From assembly GCF_021278985.1 (NCBI RefSeq), contig NZ_CP082833.1, positions 2,790,001 through 2,854,000 on the forward strand: DNA of 64,000 nucleotides. Direction: 5' to 3'. This document shows, one piece after another, positions 8,947-18,706 of this stretch. Every line of letters starts with the position of its first letter. Position 1 is the stretch's first letter. Source of the DNA: Citrobacter rodentium NBRC 105723 = DSM 16636 (GTDB taxonomy: Bacteria > Pseudomonadota > Gammaproteobacteria > Enterobacterales > Enterobacteriaceae). The notes below the pieces were generated by a model, which worked only from the letters and a program-made list of their open reading frames with translations, searched no databases and was not told where the DNA came from. Made by a program: the position numbers and the translations under genes.

Positions 8947-11900
8947 ATGAGCGGAAAACCGGCGGCCCGTCAGGGCGACATGACACAGTACGGCGGGCCG
9001 ATAGTTCAGGGTTCAGCGGGCGTGTTTATCGGCGCGCCCACCGGCGTCGCCTGTTCAGTCTGCCCCGGCGGCATCACCTCCGGCTCGCCGGTTAACCCCC
9101 TGACAGGCGCCAAAGTGCTGCCCGGCGAAACGGACCTCGCCCTGCCCGGCCCGCTGCCGTTTGTCCTTTCCCGCACCTACAGCAGTTATCAGACGAAAAC
9201 GCCTGCGCCTGTGGGTGTCTTCGGTCCCGGCTGGAAAGCCCCTGCTGATATCCGCCTGCAGCTTTCTGATGACGGACTTATCCTTAACGATAACGGCGGG
9301 CGCAGCATTCACTTTGAGCCGCTGTTCCCCGGTGAGACCGCCTTCAGCCGCAGTGAATCCCTGTGGCTGGCCCGCGGCGGCGTGCTGACGCTGCATGAAA
9401 GCAACCCGCTGCACCGCCTGTGGCAGACCCTGCCGGAGAAGATTCGCTCAGGCCCGCACGTTTACCTGGCCACGAACAGCGCGCAGGGGCCATGGTGGAT
9501 TCTGGGCTGGCCTGAGCGGGTGCCGGAGGCGGATGAGGTCCTGCCCGCCCCGCTGCCGCCGTACCGGGTGCTGACCGGGCTGGCGGACCGCGCCGGGCGC
9601 ACGCTCAGTTTTCACCGGGAGGCCGCCGGTGAATTCACCGGCTGCATCACCGCCGTGACCGACGGCGCAGGCCGCCGTTTCAGGCTGGTACTGACCACGC
9701 AGGCGCAGCGGGCGCAGGCGGCGCGTCAGCAGGCCATTACATCCGGAATAAAAGCCCCTGAATTTCCGCAGACGGTGCCGGTTTCCGGCTACGGCGCGGA
9801 CAGCGGTATCCGCCTGGAGGCGGTGTGGCTGACGCATGACCCGCAATACCCGGACAACCTGCCCGCCGCGCCGCTGGCGCGTTATGAATACACCCCGCGC
9901 GGGGAGCTGGCGGCGGTGTATGACCGGGGCGGCGTCCGGGTGCGTCAGTTTGAATACGACCCGCAGCATCCGGGACGGATGTGCGCGCACCGGTACGCCG
10001 GACGCCCGCCGGTCACCTATCTTTACGACACCGCCGGCCGGGTGGTGGAGCAGCGTAACCCGGCGGGCCTGAGCTACCGCTACCGGTATGAAAGGAACAG
10101 CGTCATGATTACCGACAGCCTGAACCGCCGCGAAGTGCTGCACACGGAAGGCGAAGGCGGGCTGAAGCGGGTGGTGAAGAAGGCACTGGCGGACGGCGGC
10201 TGTGTCCTCAGTGACCATGATAACGCGGGCCGCCTGCTGGCGCAGACTGACGCCACAGGGCGCAGGACAGAATACCGGATGAATGCCGGCTCCGGCCTGG
10301 TGACGGAAATTGTCACGCCTGACGGCCGGTCCGTGCGGTTCAGCTATAACGACCGGCACCAGCTCATCTCCTCCACCGGGGCGGACGGCCTGCGCAGCCG
10401 GCGGGAATATGACGACCGGGGACGGCTGACGGCAGGGACCTCCCGTCAGGGCGACACCACCCGCTGGTTTTATGATAATCCGGACAGTGAGCTGCCCTGC
10501 GCTGTGGAAGACGCCACCGGCAGCCGCAGGACGATGACCCGCAACCGTTACGGCCAGGTGCTGACCGTCACCGACTGTTCGGGATATGAAACCCGTTATG
10601 AGTATGACCGCTTCGGGCAGACCACAGCGGTTCACCATGAGGAAGGGCTGAGCGTTTACCAGGATTACGATAACCGGGGCAGACTCATCAGCCGGAAGGA
10701 TATACAGGGCCGGGAGACGCGTTACGAATACAGCATCGCGGGCGACCTGACCGCCATCATTCATCCGGACGGCCGCCGCCATGAAACGCGTTATGACGCG
10801 GCGGGACAGCCGGTCAGCCTGAGCGCAGGCGGCCTGACGCGGCAGATAACATACGATGCTGCCGGGCGCGTCACCGCGCTGACGAATGAAAACGGCGCTG
10901 TCACCACGTTGACTACGACGTCATGGACCGGCTGACGGAAGAGTGCGGCTTTGACGGCCGGACACAGCGTTACGGATATGACCCCGGCGGACAGCCTGTC
11001 CGCAGCGAAGAGGGCTCCCTCATCACCCTCTGGCATTACGATGCCTCCGGTCGCCTGACGCACAGCACGGTGAACGGTGAGGAGGCTGAACGCCGGCTGT
11101 ACGATGAGCGCGGCTGGCTGACGGAAATCAGCCACCCCGGCGACGGCCACCGCGTCGCGGTTCACTATGAGTATGATGATAAAGGCCGGATGCGCAGCGA
11201 GCGACAGACCGTCCACGCCCCGCAGACAAATGAACTGCTGTGGGAGCACGTCACGCAGCACGATTACCGGAACGGACTGGCGACCAGAACCACCCCTGAC
11301 CACCTGCCGCCGGTGGAATGGCTGACCTACGGCAGCGGTTATCTGGCGGGGATGAAGCTCGGCGACACGCCGCTCACCGACTTCACCCGCGACCGCCTGC
11401 ACCGGGAGACACTGCGCAGCTCCGGGGCATACGAACTGGCCAGCACGTACAGCGCAGGCGGGCAGCTGCAGCGCCACACGCTGAATATAACGGAACTGAA
11501 CCGGGAATACGCCTGGAGCGACGGCGGAGAGCTGGTGAGTATCCGCGGTCCCCTGCAGCAGCGGCAGTACCGGTACGACGACGCGGGACGGCTGAATCAG
11601 GTATTCCTGACCGCCACAGAAACGACAGCAGACTGGCTGACCGACCCGGCGGGCAACCGCATTGCGGACCGGCAACAATACCCGGCGCTGCCCGCAACAT
11701 GGCCGGATAACCGTATCACTGAGGACAGCCACTGGTTTTACCATCACGATGAACACGGCAGGCTGACGGAGAAGGACGAGCGGCGCATCCGCGACGGCGG
11801 CAGCCTCAGCCACCATTATCATTACGATACCCGGCACCGGCTGGTGCGTTATGTCCGCATGCAGCAGGGACAGACGCGGCTGGAAAGCCGCTACCTGTAT

Positions 11901-12853
11901 GACCCTGTGGGCCGCCGCACAGGCAAACGGGTATGGCGAAGCCCGGGCGGGAAAGACCGCCCGTCCCTCAGCCACACGCCGGAGGTGACGTGGTACGGTT
12001 ATGACGGCGACAGGCTGGTGACCACGCAGACGGCGGACCGCCGTGTGCAGACGGTATACATGCCGGGCAGCTTCACGCCGCTGCTCAGGGCCGAAACGGA
12101 ACTGGCGGAGCTGGAGAAGGCCGCCGCACACCGCACGCTGGCGCAGAAGCTTCAGCAGGAGGCGAACATGACGTTCGTGCCGGAGCTGGTAATGATGCTG
12201 GACGTGCTGGAGGGGGAGCTGCGGCGCGGAGAAGTCAGCGAGCCGAACCGGCAGTGGCTGGCGCAGTGCGGGCTGACGCCGGAGTAGATGAAGAACCAGA
12301 CGGAGCCGGAATACGTGCCGCGGCGTAAAATCCACCTCTACCACTGTGACCACCGGGGCCTGCCGCTGGCGCTGATACGCCGGGACGGAGGGACGGCCTG
12401 GCAGGCGGAATATGATGAATGGGGCAACGTGCTGCGGGAGGATAACCCGGACAATCTGGAGCAGCTCATCCGCCTGCCGGGACAGCAGTATGATGAGGAG
12501 ACAGGACTGTACTATAACCGTCACCGGTATTACGACCCGCAGCAGGGGCGGTATATTACGCAGGATCCGGTGGGATTAAGAGGGGGCTGGAATCCGTATA
12601 CGTATCCGCTCAGCCCTGTGCTGAATATCGATCCGCTGGGATTAAGTGGATTGAGTGCGTTAGAGTCCTTGCTGAATCAACCGGGCATGAAGGATGCTTA
12701 TAATTGTGCCGTAACTCAATATGAGAATTCACTTCCGAAACCCGTATCTGAGTGGAAATTTTCACGATGGGAAGAGGATAAAGGAAAGAGATTTGGGAAT
12801 AGTTATATAAATATAAACGCGATATGTGAAGACCAATTTGGTAACACAAAATC
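8947..12853 (+). pseudogene. PAAR-Rhs polymorphic toxin protein, broken by frameshift, stop codon and IS66
   Basis: This is the core of an Rhs protein delivered by type VI secretion. Translation starts at ATG 8947 (MSGKPAARQGD) after AAGGA. An N-terminal PAAR-like domain precedes many YD repeats that form the toxin-encapsulating shell. Three lesions are visible. Near 10909-10913 one base is missing (the family reads F-T-Y-D-V-M-D-R here), shifting frame; the frame resumes in the segment at 10923. At 12285-12287 a TAG replaces what is probably a glutamine codon in LTPE-Q-MKNQ. At 12853 an IS66 copy interrupts the C-terminal toxin tip. The core ends with the usual NIDPLGL boundary at about residue 110 of the last segment; the tip after it is not a family I recognise. 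The shell is GC-rich and the tip AT-rich, as usual for polymorphic toxins. Confidence 0.88.
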
Positions 12854-12883
12854 GTAAGCGGCTCGCCAGAACCGTATTGATAT

Positions 12884-14455
12884 TTACTGAGAGCTCAGAT
12901 CAACTTTCCAGGGCAACAGATCGCGTACCCGATTTGCCGGCCAGTCCTGGATATGCTCAATGACGTAACGCAGCCATTTTTCTGGCTCCACATTGTTCAG
13001 ACGGCATGTGCCGATCAGCGAGTACAACACCGCCGCATGTTCGCCACCGCTGTCAGAACCCGCGAACAGCCAGTTTTTCCGGCCTACGGCCACTCCCCTT
13101 AAGGCGTTCTCTGCGATGTTGTTGTCGATTTCCACCCAGCCATTACTGCAGTACACGTTCAGGCTATCCCACTGTTTCAGCAGGTATGCGAACGCTTTTG
13201 CCGTATCCGAGTGACGCGACAGTGTTTTCATCTGAGTCTGTATCCAGTCATACAGTGACTGCATCAGTGACGCAGCTCTGGCTTTTCTTGCCGCCAGACG
13301 CTGTTCTGCTGAACATCCCCGGACTTCTGCTTCGATGGCATACAGTTCACCGATACGCTGCAGGGCTTCCGTGGTGATATCGGTTGGCGCTCTTGCATGC
13401 ACATCGTGGATTTTTCTCCGGGCATGGGCCATACACGCGGCTTCCGTTATTCTGCCGGATTCGTATAACGCCCGGTAGCCACCGTAAGCATCGGCCTGAA
13501 GCACTCCGCTGTAACCGGACAGGTGATTCTGTGGATGTATGCCTTTCCGGTCCGGGCTGTACGCGAACCAGACCGCCGGGGGCATCTGTGAACCGGCGTT
13601 ACGGTCATCACGGACGTAGACCCACAGCCGGGCTGTCCGGGTTTTACCGCTGCCCGGCTCCTGGACCGGGACGGGGATATCATCAGCATGGACTTTACCG
13701 GGCATCAGCACATACTGGCGCAGGACGTCATACAGCGGCTCCAGCAGTTCAGCAACAGCACCTGTCCAGCGCCCCAGTGTGGCACGGCTCAGCTCCACTC
13801 CCTGACGACGGTATATTTCTGACTGGCGGTATAACGGCAGATGGTCTGCATATTTCCCGGTGACAACATGGGCCAGAAGCCCCGCTCCGGCATAACTGCG
13901 TGCAATGGGTTTTGAAGGTACTGGTGCCTGCACGATATGGTCGCACCGGCAACAGGCCAGTTTCGGACGTTGTGTTTCGATAACCTTAAAGGCGCTGCTG
14001 ATAAGCTCCAGTTGCTCTGACACATCACATCCCAGAGAACTGAGTTCACCACCACAGGCAGGACAGCATTCCTCTTCCGGCCGGATAACCCGGGTTTCAC
14101 GGGGAAGTGAGGCCGGTAACGGTTTACGGGCTGAAGACTGGCGCAGGGCGGATGGCAGTGCCGGGTCATATTGCTCACCCAGCGTTTCAGCCATTTCTTC
14201 CTGAAGTGCGCTGATTCTCTCCTGTGCATCCTGTATCTGCCGTTCGGTTTTTGCGCGAAGTTTTTCTGAGCTTTTACCGAACTGCATACGTTGCAGTTTC
14301 GCAACCAGCGCCTTCAGCCGGTTGATTTCGGAAGCATAAGCCGCCACCCGCTGTGAGAGCAGGCGGTTGTATTCGGCCATCTGGCGGATGGTGTCCTGTT
14401 GCGTCTGCAACAGTGCCCGCAGGCGGGCGTTCTCATGAGCAAGTGAGGTGTCCAT
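12884..14455 (-). CDS. tnpC: IS66 TnpC transposase (copy 1)
   Basis: This is the 523-residue DDE transposase of the IS66 element. An N-terminal coiled coil and leucine-rich stretch (LRALLQTQQDTIRQMAEYN) is followed by the zinc-finger-like segment ECCPACGGELSSLGCDV. The catalytic domain includes KVHADDIPVPV (first Asp), LQADAYGGYRALYESG (second Asp) and NIAENALRG (catalytic Glu). It is encoded last in the tnpABC operon, 19 bp after tnpB. It appears full length, so the element may be active. Confidence 0.95.
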   Translation of the reverse strand: MDTSLAHENARLRALLQTQQDTIRQMAEYNRLLSQRVAAYASEINRLKALVAKLQRMQFGKSSEKLRAKTERQIQDAQERISALQEEMAETLGEQYDPALPSALRQSSARKPLPASLPRETRVIRPEEECCPACGGELSSLGCDVSEQLELISSAFKVIETQRPKLACCRCDHIVQAPVPSKPIARSYAGAGLLAHVVTGKYADHLPLYRQSEIYRRQGVELSRATLGRWTGAVAELLEPLYDVLRQYVLMPGKVHADDIPVPVQEPGSGKTRTARLWVYVRDDRNAGSQMPPAVWFAYSPDRKGIHPQNHLSGYSGVLQADAYGGYRALYESGRITEAACMAHARRKIHDVHARAPTDITTEALQRIGELYAIEAEVRGCSAEQRLAARKARAASLMQSLYDWIQTQMKTLSRHSDTAKAFAYLLKQWDSLNVYCSNGWVEIDNNIAENALRGVAVGRKNWLFAGSDSGGEHAAVLYSLIGTCRLNNVEPEKWLRYVIEHIQDWPANRVRDLLPWKVDLSSQ

Positions 14456-14474
14456 ATCCTCACTTTACAACGGG

Positions 14475-14822
14475 TTATATGCGGATTCCAGCGCGTTCCG
14501 TTCGTTTCGGGTGCTTCCAGTTGATACCTTCAAGAAGCATGGATAACTGAGCCGGAGTAAGGTGCACCTTGCCGTCACGGGTGACTGGCCAGATGAAGCG
14601 GCCCCGCTCCAGGCGTTTGGTGAAGAGGCACAGTCCGTCACTGTCAGCCCACAACACTTTTATCTGGTCACCCCGGCGTCCGCGGAAGATGAACAGGTGT
14701 CCGGAGAACGGGTCATCCTTCAGGACGTTCTGAACTTTTGATGCCAGGCCGTTAAAGCCATTTCGCATATCGGTGATACCTGCAACCAGCCAGATACGCG
14801 AACCTGCAGGGAGAGATATCAT
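14475..14822 (-). CDS. tnpB: IS66 TnpB accessory protein (copy 1)
   Basis: This 115-residue protein is the IS66 Orf2-like accessory factor, needed for transposition together with TnpA and TnpC but without a known enzymatic role. Family landmarks are the initial IWLVAGITDMRNGFNGLA and the FRGRRGDQIKVLWADSDG block, then LTPAQLSMLLEGINWK near the end. Its start overlaps the tnpA stop (TGATG), indicating translational coupling. Confidence 0.95.
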   Translation of the reverse strand: MISLPAGSRIWLVAGITDMRNGFNGLASKVQNVLKDDPFSGHLFIFRGRRGDQIKVLWADSDGLCLFTKRLERGRFIWPVTRDGKVHLTPAQLSMLLEGINWKHPKRTERAGIRI

Positions 14823-15499
14823 CAGTGGCTGCTCCCTTTTATTTCGCGGATAAGTGTCTGTAATAACGCCGGCGTCAGTTTACCTTTAAGCCTGAGAGTT
14901 CCGGCCGGCAGAACCAGCTCACAACACAGACTGTCGGACGGTGTATTTATCTGCTCTGGTTCCTGTGCGGGGGCCGGGATTTTATTATCCGGCTCCGGCG
15001 TTAACGTCACGGGAAGCAGTGCCGGCATATTTTTTCCGGAAGGCAGCAGGCCACCTTTCCGGTATTGATGGCGCCAGTTGAAGAGCAGGTTATCGTTGAT
15101 TCCGTTTTCCCGGGCGATCTGCGCCACACAGGCTCCGGGCTGCAGTGACTGCTCCACTAAGGCGATTTTAAACTCATAAGGGAAGTTGGGCCGCCGGGGA
15201 CGTTTTTTTACCACGGGGGTTTCGGATATAACGGTGCTTTCAGGACGTACGACTGGTACCGTGGAAAATTGTCCGTAAAGGCAGGCATCAAGTTCCTGCT
15301 CCGACATGCCTGCGGGCAAAGGCCACGAAAGGCCAGCTCTCCGAAAGCGCACGAACATACTACAAACTGTTGATTTTGGTACACCCAGGCGACGTCCGGC
15401 CACAACCCGAGGTAAATGTTCTTCGAAGTGAAGGCGTAAAGCTTCAGTAATCCAGGTCCGGTATTCCATACGATAGTGTCCACTAAAAATGATGGACAT
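14822..15499 (-). CDS. tnpA: IS66 TnpA accessory protein (copy 1)
   Basis: This 225-residue protein is the first IS66 gene product. It has an N-terminal helix-turn-helix segment (HLPRVVAGRRLGVPKSTVC) and, after a linker, a second DNA-binding region of the transposase_8 type (RRPNFPYEFKIALVEQ, then ACVAQIARENGINDNLLFNW). At 225 residues it is longer than most IS66 TnpA proteins because of the extra N-terminal helix-turn-helix domain, which probably recognises the element ends. Coupled to tnpB by overlap. Confidence 0.92.
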   Translation of the reverse strand: MSIIFSGHYRMEYRTWITEALRLHFEEHLPRVVAGRRLGVPKSTVCSMFVRFRRAGLSWPLPAGMSEQELDACLYGQFSTVPVVRPESTVISETPVVKKRPRRPNFPYEFKIALVEQSLQPGACVAQIARENGINDNLLFNWRHQYRKGGLLPSGKNMPALLPVTLTPEPDNKIPAPAQEPEQINTPSDSLCCELVLPAGTLRLKGKLTPALLQTLIREIKGSSH

Positions 15500-15552
15500 T
15501 ATTTTTGTGGAGCCGGAGGAAACAGACCAGACGGTTTAAATGAGACGCTTAC

Positions 15553-15668
15553 ACAAAATCTGTTAATGCCCGGACTTTTCAAACCGGTTGGTTCCCTATT
15601 AATGAGGTTGAGGCTGGTAGGGGCATCCCAGACCCTGGAGAAGATCTTTCGGATATGGCAACAGCTAC
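15553..15668 (+). pseudogene. orphan piece of the rhs toxin tip between the two IS66 copies
   Basis: These 116 bases are the continuation of the rhs reading frame. Removing IS copy 1 and one copy of ACAAAATC joins DQFGNTKS to VNARTFQTGWFPINEVEAGR and on to GIPDPGEDLSDMATAT, with no stop. The segment is then cut by IS copy 2 at 15669. It shows that the toxin tip was at least about 105 residues past the NIDPLGL boundary and that its true C-terminus and immunity gene are lost or lie elsewhere. Confidence 0.85.
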
Positions 15669-15721
15669 GTAAGCGTCTCATTTAAACCGTCTGGTCTGTT
15701 TCCTCCGGCTCCACAAAAATA

Positions 15722-16399
15722 ATGTCCATCATTTTTAGTGGACACTATCGTATGGAATACCGGACCTGGATTACTGAAGCTTTACGCCTTCACTTCGAAG
15801 AACATTTACCTCGGGTTGTGGCCGGACGTCGCCTGGGTGTACCAAAATCAACAGTTTGTAGTATGTTCGTGCGCTTTCGGAGAGCTGGCCTTTCGTGGCC
15901 TTTGCCCGCAGGCATGTCGGAGCAGGAACTTGATGCCTGCCTTTACGGACAATTTTCCACGGTACCAGTCGTACGTCCTGAAAGCACCGTTATATCCGAA
16001 ACCCCCGTGGTAAAAAAACGTCCCCGGCGGCCCAACTTCCCTTATGAGTTTAAAATCGCCTTAGTGGAGCAGTCACTGCAGCCCGGAGCCTGTGTGGCGC
16101 AGATCGCCCGGGAAAACGGAATCAACGATAACCTGCTCTTCAACTGGCGCCATCAATACCGGAAAGGTGGCCTGCTGCCTTCCGGAAAAAATATGCCGGC
16201 ACTGCTTCCCGTGACGTTAACGCCGGAGCCGGATAATAAAATCCCGGCCCCCGCACAGGAACCAGAGCAGATAAATACACCGTCCGACAGTCTGTGTTGT
16301 GAGCTGGTTCTGCCGGCCGGAACTCTCAGGCTTAAAGGTAAACTGACGCCGGCGTTATTACAGACACTTATCCGCGAAATAAAAGGGAGCAGCCACTGA
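15722..16399 (+). CDS. tnpA: IS66 TnpA accessory protein (copy 2)
   Basis: This copy is identical in sequence to the tnpA product at 14822-15499. It encodes 225 residues with two helix-turn-helix-like regions and is probably involved in recognising the element ends. It is the first gene of the plus-strand tnpABC operon, and its stop overlaps the tnpB start. No lesion is seen, so copy 2 could in principle still move or supply transposase to copy 1. Confidence 0.92.
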   Translation: MSIIFSGHYRMEYRTWITEALRLHFEEHLPRVVAGRRLGVPKSTVCSMFVRFRRAGLSWPLPAGMSEQELDACLYGQFSTVPVVRPESTVISETPVVKKRPRRPNFPYEFKIALVEQSLQPGACVAQIARENGINDNLLFNWRHQYRKGGLLPSGKNMPALLPVTLTPEPDNKIPAPAQEPEQINTPSDSLCCELVLPAGTLRLKGKLTPALLQTLIREIKGSSH

Positions 16400-16746
16400 T
16401 GATATCTCTCCCTGCAGGTTCGCGTATCTGGCTGGTTGCAGGTATCACCGATATGCGAAATGGCTTTAACGGCCTGGCATCAAAAGTTCAGAACGTCCTG
16501 AAGGATGACCCGTTCTCCGGACACCTGTTCATCTTCCGCGGACGCCGGGGTGACCAGATAAAAGTGTTGTGGGCTGACAGTGACGGACTGTGCCTCTTCA
16601 CCAAACGCCTGGAGCGGGGCCGCTTCATCTGGCCAGTCACCCGTGACGGCAAGGTGCACCTTACTCCGGCTCAGTTATCCATGCTTCTTGAAGGTATCAA
16701 CTGGAAGCACCCGAAACGAACGGAACGCGCTGGAATCCGCATATAA
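16399..16746 (+). CDS. tnpB: IS66 TnpB accessory protein (copy 2)
   Basis: This 115-residue protein is identical to the tnpB product at 14475-14822. It carries the VAGITDMRNGFNGLASKVQ and FRGRRGDQIKVLWADSDG blocks that define the family. Its ATG lies in the TGATG overlap with tnpA. tnpC follows 19 bp downstream. Confidence 0.95.
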   Translation: MISLPAGSRIWLVAGITDMRNGFNGLASKVQNVLKDDPFSGHLFIFRGRRGDQIKVLWADSDGLCLFTKRLERGRFIWPVTRDGKVHLTPAQLSMLLEGINWKHPKRTERAGIRI

Positions 16747-16765
16747 CCCGTTGTAAAGTGAGGAT

Positions 16766-18337
16766 ATGGACACCTCACTTGCTCATGAGAACGCCCGCCT
16801 GCGGGCACTGTTGCAGACGCAACAGGACACCATCCGCCAGATGGCCGAATACAACCGCCTGCTCTCACAGCGGGTGGCGGCTTATGCTTCCGAAATCAAC
16901 CGGCTGAAGGCGCTGGTTGCGAAACTGCAACGTATGCAGTTCGGTAAAAGCTCAGAAAAACTTCGCGCAAAAACCGAACGGCAGATACAGGATGCACAGG
17001 AGAGAATCAGCGCACTTCAGGAAGAAATGGCTGAAACGCTGGGTGAGCAATATGACCCGGCACTGCCATCCGCCCTGCGCCAGTCTTCAGCCCGTAAACC
17101 GTTACCGGCCTCACTTCCCCGTGAAACCCGGGTTATCCGGCCGGAAGAGGAATGCTGTCCTGCCTGTGGTGGTGAACTCAGTTCTCTGGGATGTGATGTG
17201 TCAGAGCAACTGGAGCTTATCAGCAGCGCCTTTAAGGTTATCGAAACACAACGTCCGAAACTGGCCTGTTGCCGGTGCGACCATATCGTGCAGGCACCAG
17301 TACCTTCAAAACCCATTGCACGCAGTTATGCCGGAGCGGGGCTTCTGGCCCATGTTGTCACCGGGAAATATGCAGACCATCTGCCGTTATACCGCCAGTC
17401 AGAAATATACCGTCGTCAGGGAGTGGAGCTGAGCCGTGCCACACTGGGGCGCTGGACAGGTGCTGTTGCTGAACTGCTGGAGCCGCTGTATGACGTCCTG
17501 CGCCAGTATGTGCTGATGCCCGGTAAAGTCCATGCTGATGATATCCCCGTCCCGGTCCAGGAGCCGGGCAGCGGTAAAACCCGGACAGCCCGGCTGTGGG
17601 TCTACGTCCGTGATGACCGTAACGCCGGTTCACAGATGCCCCCGGCGGTCTGGTTCGCGTACAGCCCGGACCGGAAAGGCATACATCCACAGAATCACCT
17701 GTCCGGTTACAGCGGAGTGCTTCAGGCCGATGCTTACGGTGGCTACCGGGCGTTATACGAATCCGGCAGAATAACGGAAGCCGCGTGTATGGCCCATGCC
17801 CGGAGAAAAATCCACGATGTGCATGCAAGAGCGCCAACCGATATCACCACGGAAGCCCTGCAGCGTATCGGTGAACTGTATGCCATCGAAGCAGAAGTCC
17901 GGGGATGTTCAGCAGAACAGCGTCTGGCGGCAAGAAAAGCCAGAGCTGCGTCACTGATGCAGTCACTGTATGACTGGATACAGACTCAGATGAAAACACT
18001 GTCGCGTCACTCGGATACGGCAAAAGCGTTCGCATACCTGCTGAAACAGTGGGATAGCCTGAACGTGTACTGCAGTAATGGCTGGGTGGAAATCGACAAC
18101 AACATCGCAGAGAACGCCTTAAGGGGAGTGGCCGTAGGCCGGAAAAACTGGCTGTTCGCGGGTTCTGACAGCGGTGGCGAACATGCGGCGGTGTTGTACT
18201 CGCTGATCGGCACATGCCGTCTGAACAATGTGGAGCCAGAAAAATGGCTGCGTTACGTCATTGAGCATATCCAGGACTGGCCGGCAAATCGGGTACGCGA
18301 TCTGTTGCCCTGGAAAGTTGATCTGAGCTCTCAGTAA
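16766..18337 (+). CDS. tnpC: IS66 TnpC transposase (copy 2)
   Basis: This 523-residue DDE transposase is identical to the copy at 12884-14455. The zinc-binding CCPACGGE segment and the catalytic-domain blocks HADDIP, QADAYGGY and NIAENALRG are all present. The stop codon lies 30 bp inside the right end of the element. Confidence 0.95.
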   Translation: MDTSLAHENARLRALLQTQQDTIRQMAEYNRLLSQRVAAYASEINRLKALVAKLQRMQFGKSSEKLRAKTERQIQDAQERISALQEEMAETLGEQYDPALPSALRQSSARKPLPASLPRETRVIRPEEECCPACGGELSSLGCDVSEQLELISSAFKVIETQRPKLACCRCDHIVQAPVPSKPIARSYAGAGLLAHVVTGKYADHLPLYRQSEIYRRQGVELSRATLGRWTGAVAELLEPLYDVLRQYVLMPGKVHADDIPVPVQEPGSGKTRTARLWVYVRDDRNAGSQMPPAVWFAYSPDRKGIHPQNHLSGYSGVLQADAYGGYRALYESGRITEAACMAHARRKIHDVHARAPTDITTEALQRIGELYAIEAEVRGCSAEQRLAARKARAASLMQSLYDWIQTQMKTLSRHSDTAKAFAYLLKQWDSLNVYCSNGWVEIDNNIAENALRGVAVGRKNWLFAGSDSGGEHAAVLYSLIGTCRLNNVEPEKWLRYVIEHIQDWPANRVRDLLPWKVDLSSQ

Positions 18338-18367
18338 ATATCAATACGGTTCTGGCGAGCCGCTTAC

Positions 18368-18706
18368 ATAGAAAGTATTTTTAACTGAGTTTGCATGCAC
18401 TGATGAGATAACGGCTACCGTCCCTGTAACAGCCTGAAGTTGACCTGGGTAATCAAATACCGGTGTAGTGATTAGGAAACAGGGCTCGGATAACATCATG
18501 GCGCAGGTCATTGAATCTACTAACGACGCCGGATATATGGTCGCAAACCGCATCGAACCAGTACTTGCATCACCCGGGGCGTCCATATATGGTCAACTAA
18601 TTTTGGCCACTACATTATCGGGTTTAGTGACCGCCTTGACGGTCACTTTTAAGAAAAGGCATTAACACTGAATGGTAAACAGGCTCTTATATGGAAATTT
18701 AATCAG
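18368..18706. other. unassigned remnant between IS66 copy 2 and lifA
   Basis: This 339-bp stretch follows the right end of IS copy 2. A minus-strand frame starts with ATG at 18586 and runs into the IS end. Its last native residues are VHANSVKNTFY and the final few come from the IS, so it is a gene cut at its 3' end, or a chance frame. A plus-strand frame at 18468-18665 encodes a short protein with one hydrophobic stretch (YGQLILATTLSGLVTALTV). I recognise neither. Codon 18368 onward does not continue the rhs frame. Confidence 0.4.

Larger units (their letters stand above)
12854..15552 (-). mobile_element. IS66-family insertion sequence, copy 1 (ISCro1-like), 2699 bp
   Basis: This is a complete IS66 element in minus orientation with tnpA, tnpB and tnpC. 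The ends are GTAAGCGGCTCGCCAGAACC at the tnpC side and GTAAGCGTCTCATTTAAACC (read on the minus strand) at the tnpA side; both begin GTAAGCG, as expected of the family. It is flanked by a perfect 8-bp duplication, ACAAAATC (12846-12853 and 15553-15560), so this was a direct transposition into the rhs toxin tip. The three translated proteins are identical to those of the copy starting at 15669. The name ISCro1 is from memory of C. rodentium. Confidence 0.95.
15669..18367 (+). mobile_element. IS66-family insertion sequence, copy 2 (ISCro1-like), 2699 bp
   Basis: This is a second copy of the same element, in plus orientation, running from GTAAGCGTCTCATTTAAACC to GGTTCTGGCGAGCCGCTTAC. Length and encoded proteins are identical to copy 1. 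The 8 bases to the left (ACAGCTAC) do not match the 8 to the right (ATAGAAAG), so it lacks a target duplication. The DNA to its right does not continue the rhs frame, which points to a deletion or rearrangement next to this copy. Confidence 0.95.

Noticed and set aside
9448..12524. Two long minus-strand frames (444 and 577 codons)
   Set aside because: Antisense to the rhs core. Valine-, alanine- and arginine-rich readings without motifs are typical shadows of GC-rich YD-repeat DNA.
15553..15668. Inversion of the spacer between the two IS66 copies
   Set aside because: The spacer continues the rhs frame in the original direction and carries the copy 1 target duplication in direct orientation, so it has not been inverted.
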